Source: Polyangia bacterium (GTDB lineage Bacteria; Myxococcota_A; Polyangia; Nannocystales; Nannocystaceae). From it: a stretch of 64,000 nucleotides of DNA. The notes under the pieces were generated by a model. The model made no database searches. It saw nothing but the letters and a program-made list of their open reading frames with translations, and was not told the DNA's origin. The DNA is taken from the NCBI GenBank assembly GCA_030429545.1, contig JAUIFF010000019.1, positions 110,316 to 174,315 on the forward strand, read 5' to 3'. Position numbers and translations under genes: made by a program. This document shows, piece by piece, positions 53,605-61,740 of the stretch (position 1 is the first letter of the stretch; every line of letters starts with the position of its first letter).

Positions 53605-54777
53605 CTACGGCAGTAGATTGATCCGCGCAAATTGGTCGGCAATCTCCATTGAGCTACGGGAAACACTCGAAATCCGTACCCCGTCGACCACCGCCGCCAC
53701 GTTTTCGAGACCATCGTCTTTAAACAGAATCACATTGGCCGGGGGGCCGGAAAAACCGGCGGCTGTCGCAAAGAGAAGATCTCCATTGTAGTAGACATCG
53801 ACCTGGTCGGGCGCAGTCGACACAAATGCTAAATAGTGCCGGACCCCGCTCGGTAACTCCTCGCCGCTGGAGCTGGCTGGGTATGCTTGGATACCGTTAC
53901 AGTAGTACCAACCAAAATCGCTACTGTCGTCGTAGTTAAAGATCCGCCGAAAGCAGCTCGTGGTATCTGGCGTCAGCACCATCTCAATCGTGTAAGGATG
54001 GACGAGTAGATTTGAGTACATCGACCAGTCCAAGCCCTGTACCTGAACCTGCCCCGAAAGTGACAGCCCCTGGCCCCACGCGGTGTCCACATACTCCCCA
54101 CCGAGGAGCACTGCACCGCGATCATTTCCGCTCGAGTCGGAAACGTCACCATTGAGCTCAAAAATCGCAAGGGTATCTGCATCTGTGTCAAATAGTTCGA
54201 CGCAGCTCGCACAACTTCCGCCACAGTCGGTGAGCAGCTCGTCACCGTTGAGCATCCCGTCGTTGCAGGCGTCTCCGTCTCCGTCTCCGTCTCCGTCCCC
54301 GTCTCCGTCTCCGTCCCCGTCTCCGTCTCCGTCCCCGTCTCCGTCTCCGTCCCCGTCCCCGTCTCCGTCTCCGTCCCCGTCTCCGTCTCCGTCCCCGTCT
54401 CCGTCTCCGTCCCCGTCTCCGTCTCCGTCTCCGTCCCCGTCTCCGTCCCCGTCTCCGTCTCCGTCTCCGTCTCCGTCTCCGTCTCCGTCTCCGTCTCCGT
54501 CCCCGTCTCCGTCTCCGTCCCCGTCTCCGTCTCCGTCTCCGTCCCCGTCTCCGGTCATCGACGTTCCCGAAGTTTCGTCGGTCGTTGAGCCCGACCCTGA
54601 GGTTGTTGTCGCGCTTGTGCCTGTGTCAAATCCGGTTGTGCTTTCGGAGTCGGAGAAGTACGTCGACTCCGCATCAACTCCGCAACCCACGGCAAGTGCT
54701 ACGACTGTCGCTAACGACAAACAACGCAACGCCTGACCACTATTCAAGTTGCTCGTTTTTATATTCTCTACAAGCAT
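53605..54777 (-). CDS. LamG-type lipoprotein with a long Gly-Asp repeat spacer
   Basis: The ATG at 54777 gives MLVENIKTSN, then a lipoprotein signal (SLATVVALAVGC). A Ser/Thr linker, an uninterrupted (GD)n tract of 47 units (54271-54552), and a short Cys segment CGGSCASC follow. The C-terminal LamG/concanavalin-like domain has FELNGDVSDSSGNDRGAVLL, PYTIEMVLTPDTTSCFRRIF and VRHYLAFVSTAPDQVDVYYN. The Gly-Asp spacer would be a flexible, highly acidic and probably calcium-sensitive tether that holds the sandwich domain away from the membrane. The codons alternate GGA/GGG with GAC, so the tract should be prone to length change. It is divergent from the TPR-type gene. Confidence 0.85.
   Translation of the reverse strand: MLVENIKTSNLNSGQALRCLSLATVVALAVGCGVDAESTYFSDSESTTGFDTGTSATTTSGSGSTTDETSGTSMTGDGDGDGDGDGDGDGDGDGDGDGDGDGDGDGDGDGDGDGDGDGDGDGDGDGDGDGDGDGDGDGDGDGDGDGDGDGDGDGDGDGDGDGDGDGDGDACNDGMLNGDELLTDCGGSCASCVELFDTDADTLAIFELNGDVSDSSGNDRGAVLLGGEYVDTAWGQGLSLSGQVQVQGLDWSMYSNLLVHPYTIEMVLTPDTTSCFRRIFNYDDSSDFGWYYCNGIQAYPASSSGEELPSGVRHYLAFVSTAPDQVDVYYNGDLLFATAAGFSGPPANVILFKDDGLENVAAVVDGVRISSVSRSSMEIADQFARINLLP
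54271..54552 (-). repeat. 47-unit hexanucleotide minisatellite encoding Gly-Asp
   Basis: GTCTCC and GTCCCC hexamers (sense strand GGAGAC/GGGGAC) run without interruption. The GTCCCC form often occurs every third unit, giving an 18-bp higher-order period in the left half. All units keep the reading frame, so any gain or loss changes the tether by two residues per unit. Confidence 0.95.
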
Positions 54778-54909
54778 CGACAAAAAATATCATAGTGACT
54801 TGTGTTATTCCACATTCCCTTTACTATTTTAACCAGTTTACGAGTCGAATGCTCGATACTTAGGCAGCCCTCGGGCCGCTCGCAGTATTACCAAAAGTTA
54901 TATTAAAGG

Positions 54910-54925
54910 CCGGTCGCCCGACCGG
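54910..54925. promoter_or_regulatory. Inverted repeat in the divergent promoter region
   Basis: CCGGTCG CC CGACCGG is a 7-2-7 palindrome between two divergent genes (starts 54777 and 55043). Its place suits an operator acting on either gene; it lacks the U-tract of a terminator. Confidence 0.4.
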
Positions 54926-55042
54926 TCTAGCATGGCAAAGTGGCGCGCGTAGCGGCAATCTATGACAAGCGAAATCACCGTCGCTCGGTATCCCTTTAAT
55001 AATGACAACTGATATATTCCTGTTGACGGAAGTCTGTGGATC

Positions 55043-56026
55043 GTGAAACATCTCTTTGTGTTGATGCTGAATCATCTATTCGTGTTGTCGCGCGCCTGCG
55101 AAATCAAGAAAAACCGGTCGCGTGGCTTGGTGGTACACACTATTTGTGGCTTGCTCATGATGACGTTCGTGCCAAATGCCCAGGCTGCCCCAGCAACACC
55201 TGCAGATACCGAAACAGATGGTGAGGAGGAAGCAACCTGTGAAGCCCCCCCCTCGCTCGATGAGGCTAGGCTCATCACCGGTCGCGACTTTTATGCGCGT
55301 GCCAATCAACTCTATGAGCAAAAGGACTACCTCGGCGCCGCGACCTCATGGGAGCAAGTACTGTTGCTCATGCCCGACAAAGAGGCTGACCTCCGCATCC
55401 AACTTGCGCACGCCTATCACTATGCATATGAGAATGACAAAAACCCGGCTCACCTCGATAAGGCTGCGACACTGTTTCGAGCTCAATTAGCAGGCCTTGA
55501 GGCCGGTGACCCAACACGCGCCGATATCGAGTCTGAGTTGGCGAAAGTCGAAGCTGAAATCGCAGCACTCGCCAAGGCGAAGGCAGATGCCCAGGCACGC
55601 CGCGAAGAGGAGATTCGCCAGGAGCAGCGCCGCCTCAACAAGCAAGCGTTGGCCGATGCCGAAATTAAACACCAGCGTAACCTCCAAAAAGTCTATTTTG
55701 GCGTCGGGGGAACGTCCGCAGGACTTGGACTGGCATCACTCGCAACGATGTCGGCCTTCTTGGTGGGTGGAACACGGCTCGATACCCAAGGCGAAAATGC
55801 CTCGCAGTCGACCGGGGTGCCCGATGGGTACTACAACGACCAACTCAACCGCGGGGTCGCACACAATCGTGCGGCGTTGGCCACTGGACTTGTGGGCGGG
55901 ATTCTGACTGCGGCCGGTGGAGCTGTCTTGATCGTCGCTGGTATCCGCCAAAAGCGGCTCTTTGGAAAACGCGGACGACAGGTGGCGATCACTCCAACTT
56001 TCGGCGGTGCTCAACTGCACTTCTAG
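55043..56026 (+). CDS. Exported TPR-like protein with C-terminal membrane helices
   Basis: The GTG at 55043 begins MKHLFVLMLNHLFV. A hydrophobic region to about residue 48 (VHTICGLLMMTFVPNAQAAP) can act as a signal. EARLITGRDFYARANQLYEQ and KDYLGAATSWEQVLLLMPDK form a TPR hairpin, and HLDKAATLFRAQLAGLEAGD a second one. A charged coiled coil (AEIAALAKAKADAQARREEE) leads to two hydrophobic segments (GVGGTSAGLGLASLATMSAF, TGLVGGILTAAGGAVLIVAG). This arrangement is common in myxobacterial exported TPR proteins that often neighbour kinase genes; no kinase is present here. The stop is ten bases before the next ATG, so it heads an operon with the two FG-GAP lipoproteins. Confidence 0.75.
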   Translation: MKHLFVLMLNHLFVLSRACEIKKNRSRGLVVHTICGLLMMTFVPNAQAAPATPADTETDGEEEATCEAPPSLDEARLITGRDFYARANQLYEQKDYLGAATSWEQVLLLMPDKEADLRIQLAHAYHYAYENDKNPAHLDKAATLFRAQLAGLEAGDPTRADIESELAKVEAEIAALAKAKADAQARREEEIRQEQRRLNKQALADAEIKHQRNLQKVYFGVGGTSAGLGLASLATMSAFLVGGTRLDTQGENASQSTGVPDGYYNDQLNRGVAHNRAALATGLVGGILTAAGGAVLIVAGIRQKRLFGKRGRQVAITPTFGGAQLHF

Positions 56027-56035
56027 GTGAGATCA

Positions 56036-58381
56036 ATGCGAAACAACTTTGGGAAAATATTGGCTTCTAGCCTTGCCCTAGTATCGTTCGAAGCCTGTTT
56101 TACAGGCGAGTTTGCCCAGGGACTGCCGTGCGTGAGCGATGGCGATTGTGGGCCACAACTTCAGTGTCAGGAAGGACTATGCGGCGGCGCAGGCGACCCT
56201 ACTCTCTGCGGCAATGGACTGCTCGATATTGGGGAGGAATGCGACGACAGCAACCTGAGAGATGGGGATACCTGCACACCATCATGTCGTTTTCCCATCT
56301 GTGGCGACGGCTATGCGGCGGTTGGCGAGGCATGCGACGACGGCAACACAGAAGATGGAGATAGTTGTACATCCAGCTGTCAACTTCCGCCGATCCCGCC
56401 GATGTGTGGCAACGGGAATGTCGAGTCTGGCGAGGAGTGTGACGACGGGAACCTCAACGACGGCGACGCGTGCACGCCACAGTGCCTCTTGCCTACCTGC
56501 GGGGACGGGTTTTTGGCAGGGGGCGAAGAGTGCGACGACGGCAACGACATCGGTACCGACGCATGCACTCCACAATGTCTCTTGCCAGTGTGTGGCGACG
56601 GCTATGTCAACGCGGGAGAAGTCTGCGACGACGGCAACGATATCGAAACAGACGCGTGCCTGAACAAATGCCTGCTCTCGCCGGAAGCCCCCACACTAGA
56701 GATGAACCTGGCGCGGGTCAAGCAATTCGAGTTCAGTTGGACTCCGGTGCTCGGTGCCGAATGGTATGAGCTGTTCGAACGGGTTGAGCCCGGGGACGAC
56801 TATCAACAGATAGGCGGGATGATAGAGGACCTGTCGTACTCATTGACAGTCCCCCTACACTTTCGTGTGAATGCGAGTTACCAACTTCGGGCATGCAATG
56901 CGTTTCGCTGCGTCGATTCAGCCGAATACCACGTATCGGGCACCCTATCGCGCGCAGTCGGTTACTTCAAGGCTTCAAACACCGAAGAACGCGACCACTT
57001 TGGCAGTAGCTTGGCGCTCTCGGCCGATGGCACCACCCTCGCGGTCGGAGCTTATTCAGAACAAAGCGGTGCGACAGGTATCAATGGTGACCAACAGGAC
57101 AACTCGGCCCAGGATGCCGGTGCCGTCTACGTATTCACCAAGGTCAGTGAAACCTGGGAGCAACAGGCGTATGTCAAAGCTTCTAATGCCGAAGGCGATG
57201 ACTTCTTTGGAGCGACCAAGCTTTCCCTGTCGGCCGACGGCAATACCCTCGCGGTCGGAGCTTGGCGAGAAGACAGCGGAACAACCGGTATCGACGGCAA
57301 CCAACAGGACAATTCAGCGATGTGGTCAGGTGCGGTCTACGTGTTTGCCCGGACAGGCGATACGTGGGCACAGCAGGCCTATGTCAAGGCCTCCAATACC
57401 GACGAGGAGGACTACTTTGGATATGCATTCGATCTATCTGGCGACGGAGATACACTCGCTGTAGGTGCAACGTACGAGGGAAGCGGCGCGACCGGTATTA
57501 ACGGTGACCAGGGCAACACCTTACCCTCAGCCGGAGCAGTCTACGTGTTTACGCGGACTGGCGGAGCATGGTCGCAACAGGCCTATATCAAAGCTTCCAA
57601 CACCGGTTTCGGCGACCGGTTCGGGGATAAAATGGAACTTTCCGGCAATGGCGACACTCTGGTTGTAGGAGCCCCCTACGAAGATAGCGGAGCGGCCGGC
57701 ATCAATAGCGACCAGTCCGACGATTCGGCCAACAATGCAGGCGCGGCCTATGTGTTCGTAAGGGCAAACGACACATGGTCGCAACAAGCCTACCTCAAGG
57801 CCTCCAACGCCGACGAAGGCGACCTCTTTGGTTTGTCTCTCGCGTTGTCAGAGGATGGTGATACGCTTGCGATTGGAGCACCCCATGAGGAGAGTGGTGC
57901 AACCGGGGTCGACGGCGACCAAAACGACAATTCCGTCCCGACATCGGGAGCCGTGTACATGTTCACCCGGACCGGCGAGCAATGGACCCAACAGGCCTAC
58001 CTCAAAGCCTCCAACACCGAACAACCGGACCGGTTTGGCTCCGAGCTCGCACTGTCGGCCGATGGGACAATCCTCGGAGTAACCGCAGAATTTGAAGATA
58101 GCAACGCGACCGGTATCAATGGCGACCAAAGTGACAACTCGGCCCAATCCGCTGGGGCTGCCTATTTGTTTACACAAGCCGACGGTAGCTGGCAACAGCA
58201 TGCCTATATCAAAGCATCTGTCTCGGGTATGAATTATGCATATGGTGCCGCCATCGCAATGTCGGGCGACGGCGAGATCATTGCAGTCAGTGCCCCCGGT
58301 GAAAGTAGCGCGGATGTCGGGATTGGCGGACAGGATTTTGATGACAGCGCACCTGAAAGCGGAGCCGTAAATGTCTACTGA
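56036..58381 (+). CDS. Lipoprotein with five DUF4215 repeats, FN3-like domain and seven FG-GAP-like repeats (copy 1)
   Basis: The ATG at 56036 (AGGTGA upstream) gives a lipoprotein signal ending LVSFEAC. Five Cys-rich DUF4215 repeats (CGDGFLAGGEECDDGNDIGT, CTPQC) are followed by a fibronectin-like domain (FEFSWTPVLGAEWYELFERV, SYQLRACNAFRCVDSAEY). Seven FG-GAP-type blades then follow, with the repeating text YxKASNTxExDxFGxSLALSADGxTLAVGAxxExSGATGINGDQxDNSAxxxGAVYVF. A seven-bladed, integrin-like propeller is expected. The Asp-rich loops (GDQQDNSAQDAG) suggest calcium binding. It is tandem with and very similar to the next gene, which starts 11 bases before this one stops. The role is likely surface adhesion or recognition. 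Confidence 0.88.
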   Translation: MRNNFGKILASSLALVSFEACFTGEFAQGLPCVSDGDCGPQLQCQEGLCGGAGDPTLCGNGLLDIGEECDDSNLRDGDTCTPSCRFPICGDGYAAVGEACDDGNTEDGDSCTSSCQLPPIPPMCGNGNVESGEECDDGNLNDGDACTPQCLLPTCGDGFLAGGEECDDGNDIGTDACTPQCLLPVCGDGYVNAGEVCDDGNDIETDACLNKCLLSPEAPTLEMNLARVKQFEFSWTPVLGAEWYELFERVEPGDDYQQIGGMIEDLSYSLTVPLHFRVNASYQLRACNAFRCVDSAEYHVSGTLSRAVGYFKASNTEERDHFGSSLALSADGTTLAVGAYSEQSGATGINGDQQDNSAQDAGAVYVFTKVSETWEQQAYVKASNAEGDDFFGATKLSLSADGNTLAVGAWREDSGTTGIDGNQQDNSAMWSGAVYVFARTGDTWAQQAYVKASNTDEEDYFGYAFDLSGDGDTLAVGATYEGSGATGINGDQGNTLPSAGAVYVFTRTGGAWSQQAYIKASNTGFGDRFGDKMELSGNGDTLVVGAPYEDSGAAGINSDQSDDSANNAGAAYVFVRANDTWSQQAYLKASNADEGDLFGLSLALSEDGDTLAIGAPHEESGATGVDGDQNDNSVPTSGAVYMFTRTGEQWTQQAYLKASNTEQPDRFGSELALSADGTILGVTAEFEDSNATGINGDQSDNSAQSAGAAYLFTQADGSWQQHAYIKASVSGMNYAYGAAIAMSGDGEIIAVSAPGESSADVGIGGQDFDDSAPESGAVNVY

Positions 58382-60773
58382 GAAGACGAAAAAAAACATC
58401 GCTGCCCAACGGCTCTGGGCGAGCGAAAACAGGCGACACAGTCGTTGGCAATACACCGTTGGGTTTGTGCTGGCGCTCGCCGGCGGGGCCTGCTTCACAG
58501 GCGACTTCGCCCAGGGCTTACCATGTGAAAGCGACAGTGACTGTGGGCCTCAGCTGCAATGTCTGGAAGGGTTGTGTGGCGGACTTGGAGATCCCGCCCT
58601 GTGCGGCAACGGACTGCTCGACACAGAAGAAGAGTGCGACGACGGCAACTTGAGGGATGGCGATGCCTGCACACCGTCGTGTCGCTTCCCGGTGTGTGGC
58701 GATGGCTATGCGGCCCTGAACGAAGCCTGCGATGACGGGAACACCGACGATGGGGACGACTGCACGGCAACCTGTCAGCGCCCACCCATCCCGGCGACCT
58801 GTGGAAACGGCAGTGTCGAGTCAGGGGAAGAATGCGACGACGGAAACCTCGACGAGGGAGACACCTGCACACCAGCTTGCCGCCTGCCGATTTGTGGCGA
58901 CGGATTTTTGGCTTCGGGAGAAGAGTGTGACGACGGCAATGACATCGGCACGGACGCCTGCACACCTCAGTGTGCACTGCCCGTGTGTGGCGACGGCTAC
59001 GTCAATGCCGATGATGTTTGCGACGATGGCAACGATGTTGAGACCGATGAATGTACAACGACGTGCACGCTATCGCCGGAAGCACCTGTGCTCGAGCTCA
59101 ATCTGTCACAGGTTAAACAATTCAACTTCCGCTGGGAGCCGGCTGTCGGCGCCGAATGGTACGAGCTCTACGAGCGAGAAAACGAACAAGCGGAGTTCGT
59201 CCAAGTCGGCGGCATGCTCGAAACCGAATCCTACTCGATGACCGTACCACTGCACTTCCGAACAAACGCGAGCTACCAGCTGCGAGCCTGCAATGCATTT
59301 CGCTGTGTCGAGTCTGCCGAACTCGATGTTTCGGGAACCCTCGCCGAGGCCGTCGGTTACGTCAAGGCTTCCAACACTGGCACATCGGACAACTTTGGTT
59401 TTAGTGTCGTCTTGTCGGCCGATGGCAACACCATGGTGGTCGGTGCCGATAAGGAGCGGAGCAACACCACGGGGATCGACGGCGATCAAGAGGACAACTC
59501 GTTACTCGAAGCAGGAGCTGTCTACGTGTTTGTGCGTACCGGAGAAACCTGGGAGCAACAAGCCTACATCAAAGCCTCCAACACCGAGTTATTCGACTCC
59601 TTCGGATTTAGTGTCGCCGTGTCTGCAGATGGCAACACACTCGCCGTTGGAGCCCCCTATGAAAGCAGCGCCGCAACCGGAATCAACGGCGACCAAAACG
59701 ATAACTCAGCGGGCCTTTCTGGCGCAGTCTATATGTTCACACGAACCGGCGAAACATGGGAGCAACAGGCCTATGTCAAAGCTTCCAATACCAACGCATC
59801 TGACATCTTTGGATTTAGCGTAGCGCTGTCGGCAGATGGCAACAAACTCGCAGTCGGAGCCTACGGGGAGCAAAGTGGAGCGACAGGTGTCGACGGCGAT
59901 CAGGAAAACAACTTCGCCGAAGATGCCGGGGCCGTATACACGTTCACGCGGACGGGAGAGACTTGGGAACAACAATCCTATATCAAGGCCTCCAATACCG
60001 GCATCCAGGACTCGTTCGGATTCAGCCTCGCACTGTCGGCCGATGGGACCACAATGGCAGTTGGTTCGGTGCTCGAAGCGAGTGGAGCGACGGGCATCGA
60101 TGGCAACCAAGACGACAACTCAGCAACCTGGTCTGGTGCAGTCTATGTATTTACACAGATAGGCGAGACCTGGGAGCAGCAGGCGTACCTCAAGGCATCC
60201 AATACCGAAGCCAATGATCTGTTTGGGCTAAGCCTCGCAATCTCGGAAGATGGGGACACCCTCGCGGTTGGAGCATACGGCGAGGAAAGTGGTGCCACCG
60301 GTATCGATGGCGACCAAGGTGACAACTCGGCCGACGATGCCGGAGCCGTTTACATGTTCCTACGCTCAGGTGATGAGTGGACCCAACAGGCCTACCTCAA
60401 GGCTTCCAACACCGAGGCTAATGAGCAGTTTGGTGTAAGCGTGGCCATGTCCGCCAGTGGCGACGTACTCGTAGTTGGCGCTCGTTACGAAGACAGTCGT
60501 GCAACGGGTATTAACGGTGACCAAACTGACAACTCGACCTTTGAGTCGGGCGCGGCATACATGTTCACTCGGACTGACGTAGTGTGGGAGCACCACGCTT
60601 ACATCAAGGCGGCAAACCCACTGGCAGGGGACCACTTTCGGCGAGTCGCACTAGACGGGGATGCAAGTACGCTGGCGATCGGAGCCGGGGGAGACAACTA
60701 CGCCACAACTGGCGTCGGCAACGAACTCAGTATGAATGCGGCGTTCAACTCGGGCGCAGTCTACCTTTACTGA
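58371..60773 (+). CDS. Lipoprotein with five DUF4215 repeats, FN3-like domain and seven FG-GAP-like repeats (copy 2)
   Basis: This is a paralogue of the preceding gene with the same order of parts. It has a longer cytoplasmic-looking lead (MSTEKTKKNIAAQRLWASEN) before a lipobox (VLALAGGAC, Cys47). Five DUF4215 repeats start from CGNGLLDTEEECDDGNLRDG. The FN3-like domain has FNFRWEPAVGAEWYELYERE. Seven blades follow (ATGIDGDQEDNSLLEAGAVY and similar). The last blade has degenerated (ADHFRRVALDGDASTLAIGA-like). Overlapping starts and stops place it in one transcript with copy 1. The two copies have drifted most in the loops on the blades, which may change ligand specificity (inference). Confidence 0.88.
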   Translation: MSTEKTKKNIAAQRLWASENRRHSRWQYTVGFVLALAGGACFTGDFAQGLPCESDSDCGPQLQCLEGLCGGLGDPALCGNGLLDTEEECDDGNLRDGDACTPSCRFPVCGDGYAALNEACDDGNTDDGDDCTATCQRPPIPATCGNGSVESGEECDDGNLDEGDTCTPACRLPICGDGFLASGEECDDGNDIGTDACTPQCALPVCGDGYVNADDVCDDGNDVETDECTTTCTLSPEAPVLELNLSQVKQFNFRWEPAVGAEWYELYERENEQAEFVQVGGMLETESYSMTVPLHFRTNASYQLRACNAFRCVESAELDVSGTLAEAVGYVKASNTGTSDNFGFSVVLSADGNTMVVGADKERSNTTGIDGDQEDNSLLEAGAVYVFVRTGETWEQQAYIKASNTELFDSFGFSVAVSADGNTLAVGAPYESSAATGINGDQNDNSAGLSGAVYMFTRTGETWEQQAYVKASNTNASDIFGFSVALSADGNKLAVGAYGEQSGATGVDGDQENNFAEDAGAVYTFTRTGETWEQQSYIKASNTGIQDSFGFSLALSADGTTMAVGSVLEASGATGIDGNQDDNSATWSGAVYVFTQIGETWEQQAYLKASNTEANDLFGLSLAISEDGDTLAVGAYGEESGATGIDGDQGDNSADDAGAVYMFLRSGDEWTQQAYLKASNTEANEQFGVSVAMSASGDVLVVGARYEDSRATGINGDQTDNSTFESGAAYMFTRTDVVWEHHAYIKAANPLAGDHFRRVALDGDASTLAIGAGGDNYATTGVGNELSMNAAFNSGAVYLY

Positions 60774-61035
60774 AATTTCTTCAGCGTGGCACGAGCGAGT
60801 GGCTCGCCACCGGTTTGGCCGAAAACTGTGCCTAGTGCGTGCTAGCCAGCCGGCCTACAAAGTGCCGAGTTACTATAGTGCCGTCGATGGCACTGGGCAG
60901 AAGTAGGCAAAAAAACATTGACAATTTCTATCTATTTTTGTAAGCTCTCTCGACCCTCTAGACAAAGGGTCTAGTTGCGTCAGACTGCGTCCGATGTAGG
61001 TCGCGGTTATCTTGAAAGGAAAAGGAAGGTAAGAC
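60774..61035 (+). promoter_or_regulatory. Promoter region with nested inverted repeats ahead of the crystallin-like gene
   Basis: TTGACA at 60918-60923 with TAAGCT 17 bases later is a weak sigma-70-type candidate. Just downstream, CTAGAC (60958-60963) and GTCTAG (60969-60974) pair around AAAGG. GACCCT (60952-60957) and AGGGTC (60966-60971) pair in an overlapping alternative stem, which looks operator-like. AGGAAGG precedes the gene's ATG. Confidence 0.35.
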
Positions 61036-61401
61036 ATGGGATTACGATTTGGTGGCGGTAGCAACACCCCTCCGCCGGAGCCCGAACCGAAAGTCACATT
61101 TTACACTGAAGCGAACTATGGGGGGACGTTTAAGTCCGTCGGCCATGGTGCCTATGAGGCGAATACTGCGGTAGCGACGAGGCTCTGGGATTTTCGTTTG
61201 AGGTCGGTGAAGGTGCCTCCAGGATTTACGGTGACGCTTTATGATGACCCGAAGTTTAAGGGGAGTCCCCGAGTGTTCACAAGCGACTGTGCCGACTTTG
61301 GCAAGGACTACGACGATAGGGCGTGTTCATACACAGTCGCCGAGCCAAAGCAGTCGAGCGAGCCGTCGAAAATAGTACCAAAAGGTCGTTTCGGAGGTTA
61401 G
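61036..61401 (+). CDS. Small beta/gamma-crystallin-like protein
   Basis: The 121-aa product has a Pro-rich N-terminus and then a crystallin-type double-Greek-key pattern. VTFYTEANYGGTFKSVGHGA corresponds to the first motif ([FY]xxxxYGG), RLRSVKVPPGFTVTLYDDPK with FKGSPRVFTSDCADFG to the second, and YDDRACSYTVAE closes the domain. Bacterial members bind calcium and are often secreted or spore-coat-like (Myxococcus protein S belongs to the same superfamily). There is no signal peptide. A strong AGGAAGG site lies six bases upstream. The gene is isolated, with its own promoter region. Confidence 0.75.
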   Translation: MGLRFGGGSNTPPPEPEPKVTFYTEANYGGTFKSVGHGAYEANTAVATRLWDFRLRSVKVPPGFTVTLYDDPKFKGSPRVFTSDCADFGKDYDDRACSYTVAEPKQSSEPSKIVPKGRFGG

Positions 61402-61740
61402 CCTCTTAGGCTGGTAACTTCGCCATAGTGGTGTCTTGCCCGACTAGGGAGGGCGCCGCTATTTTCACTTGGCGCTCAAGAATTCGAGTGGGTAAGAGCC
61501 GGGTGAGGATACAGGTCGAGCTCGCCGCAGTGGAACAGGATCGCACCTCGAAATCGGCCAAGGGCGAAAGCCCAGACGTTGCCTGCCACCGTGTTTTCGA
61601 CTGCGAATTTCGGCCCATCGTAGACAACAAGAAGCTTCGAGACTTGCGCCACTGGACCCGCGAGTACTCGAGCGAGCCGATCCCCTCGGAACCGCGGCGT
61701 GCAGCGGCACGCCGCGGTCCATAGATTGGTCACACGCGAG
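61402..61740. other. Gap between the crystallin-like and transglutaminase-like genes
   Basis: No firm gene. A minus-strand frame around 61476-61733 reads LLVVYDGPKFAVENTVAGNV and WAFALGRFRGAILFHCGELD, which has a faint beta-strand pattern and might be a decayed small gene. It has no convincing ribosome site. Confidence 0.35.

Noticed and set aside
54271..54552. CRISPR-like array
   Set aside because: The units are contiguous hexamers with no spacers and lie in a coding frame.
54083..54736. Plus-strand frame encoding a long Ser-Pro repeat
   Set aside because: It is the antisense reading of the Gly-Asp hexamer tract. The minus-strand gene has a lipoprotein signal and a real C-terminal domain.
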